From OLB4 sp002050165 (GTDB taxonomy: Bacteria > Bacteroidota > Ignavibacteria > Tepidaquicellales > Tepidaquicellaceae), in assembly GCA_030263475.1 (NCBI GenBank), contig SZPC01000001.1, forward strand, positions 186,001 through 250,000: 64,000 nucleotides of DNA, given 5' to 3'. Under the pieces are notes generated by a model, which was given only the letters and a program-made list of their open reading frames with translations, did no database searches and had not been told where the DNA came from. Shown here piece by piece: positions 63,522 to 64,000 of this stretch (positions are counted from its first letter, which is position 1; the number at the start of each line of letters is the position of its first letter). Position numbers and translations under genes: made by a program.

Positions 63522-63974
63522 TTACCTGAGTACAAAATAAAAAATAATAACTAAAATTAATCCAACAATAGATTGCATAATCAACTCCCGGAAAGTAAGA
63601 ACTTTGTGTTTACCGCCAAACTTTAAAAGCCCGAGTGGCGTCCAGAATGCCCATGTAACTTTATTTCCGACTACCTGCTCTTTAAAACCACCCGGTTTTC
63701 GAGGATAACCGTAAATTCGGAGTGTGTCGTAGAAGAAATAAAATACTAAATCAGCCCACCAAGTCCACCATAAAATGTTAAATGCAATTGCAGCGAACCA
63801 CCCGCTTATAAAATAGATACATAATGAAATAAAAACCTGAACAAAAAACTGGGCTACACGGTAACGGTTTAACATCCCGAAATCAGCCCAACCTTTTTTA
63901 ATGGAGATATGAAACCCAAAGTAATCAAATAACCCGAATAAAATTATTCCACCTGCCGCTAAAATAATTTCCAT
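63522..63974 (-). CDS. Small membrane protein, function unknown
   Basis: A 150-residue protein with about four TMs (4-20, 43-60, 62-80 and a C-terminal 130-149). The middle has WTWWADLVFYFFYDTLRIYG, then FKEQVVGNKVTWAFWTPLGL. No family recognised. First gene of a two-gene unit with the DUF4126 gene; ATG at 63974, close to the window edge. Confidence 0.65.
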   Translation of the reverse strand: MEIILAAGGIILFGLFDYFGFHISIKKGWADFGMLNRYRVAQFFVQVFISLCIYFISGWFAAIAFNILWWTWWADLVFYFFYDTLRIYGYPRKPGGFKEQVVGNKVTWAFWTPLGLLKFGGKHKVLTFRELIMQSIVGLILVIIFYFVLR

Positions 63975-64000
63975 TTACAAAAATACAAAATAAGCAATAC

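Noticed and set aside
63978..63985. TATTTTTG on the minus strand just before the last gene
   Set aside because: Only 3 nt from the start codon, so transcription would begin inside the gene, and the -33 region is at the window edge.
1..64000. tRNA, rRNA, CRISPR arrays, IS elements, integrases, prophage genes
   Set aside because: No cloverleaf-like segments, rRNA stretches, regularly spaced repeats, transposase or phage-like proteins were recognised by reading; a covariance-model scan was not possible.

Overview
The window is an AT-rich stretch of bacterial chromosome, most likely from the Ignavibacteria (Ignavibacteriales) of the Bacteroidota/Chlorobiota supergroup. Evidence: secreted proteins ending in type IX secretion (T9SS) sorting domains with the NFPNPFNPATSI / NYPNPFNPETEI signature typical of that group; promoters matching the Bacteroidota -33/-7 consensus (TTTG-N19-TAnnTTTG); frequent TTG starts and weak Shine-Dalgarno sites; and housekeeping genes typical of that group (YajQ, MutS2, class I FbaB aldolase, a 31-residue mS38-like ribosomal protein). 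No rRNA, tRNA, CRISPR array, insertion sequence or prophage was found by eye.

Layout. 0-7 kb (minus strand): start of ychF, a CTP-dependent lipid kinase-like protein, ftsH, hpt, rpsU, a TPR protein and a T9SS-exported beta-propeller protein. 7.5-11.8 kb (plus): sodium/solute symporter, ftsX, bcp and a GNAT protein in one overlapping operon behind a near-perfect promoter. 12-17.4 kb: envelope genes (rlpA, amidase), yajQ, then an operon of TPR lipoprotein, sppA, HU and a mini ribosomal protein, followed by an RRM protein. 17.5-21.3 kb (minus): a second T9SS cargo, gltX, rsmI.

21.3-31 kb is the accessory and decaying part. It holds a divergent DprA-like protein, CorA, an EmrE-type pump, lipoproteins, a predicted clan CD (caspase/gingipain-like) cysteine-peptidase lipoprotein and a metallophosphatase. 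Between them lie at least two clear broken genes (a DUF1697 protein with stops and frameshifts, and a frameshifted small exported protein) and one ORF with an in-frame TAG. 31-46 kb is a run of mostly single transport and metabolic genes with long AT-rich spacers: FMN glutamate-synthase-like protein, TerC, urea transporter, PLP decarboxylase, a third T9SS cargo, UbiA-like protein, Ca2+-ATPase, Kup.

46.6-64 kb returns to compact core genes: rlmB, a DUF3298 protein, an NtrX-like regulator without the sigma54-contact loop, and mutS2-cvpA-yqeY-TPR on the minus strand. Then come ygfZ-fbaB-mini-protein, a tight operon of EamA exporter, CDF transporter with three C-terminal domains, Gfo/Idh oxidoreductase, calcineurin-like phosphoesterase and cca, and finally two small membrane proteins.

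Points worth following up are the clan CD peptidase lipoprotein, the GAFTGA-less regulator, the triple-domain CDF transporter, the insertion in the Ca2+-ATPase, terminator-like hairpins lying just before start codons, and the cluster of decayed genes.
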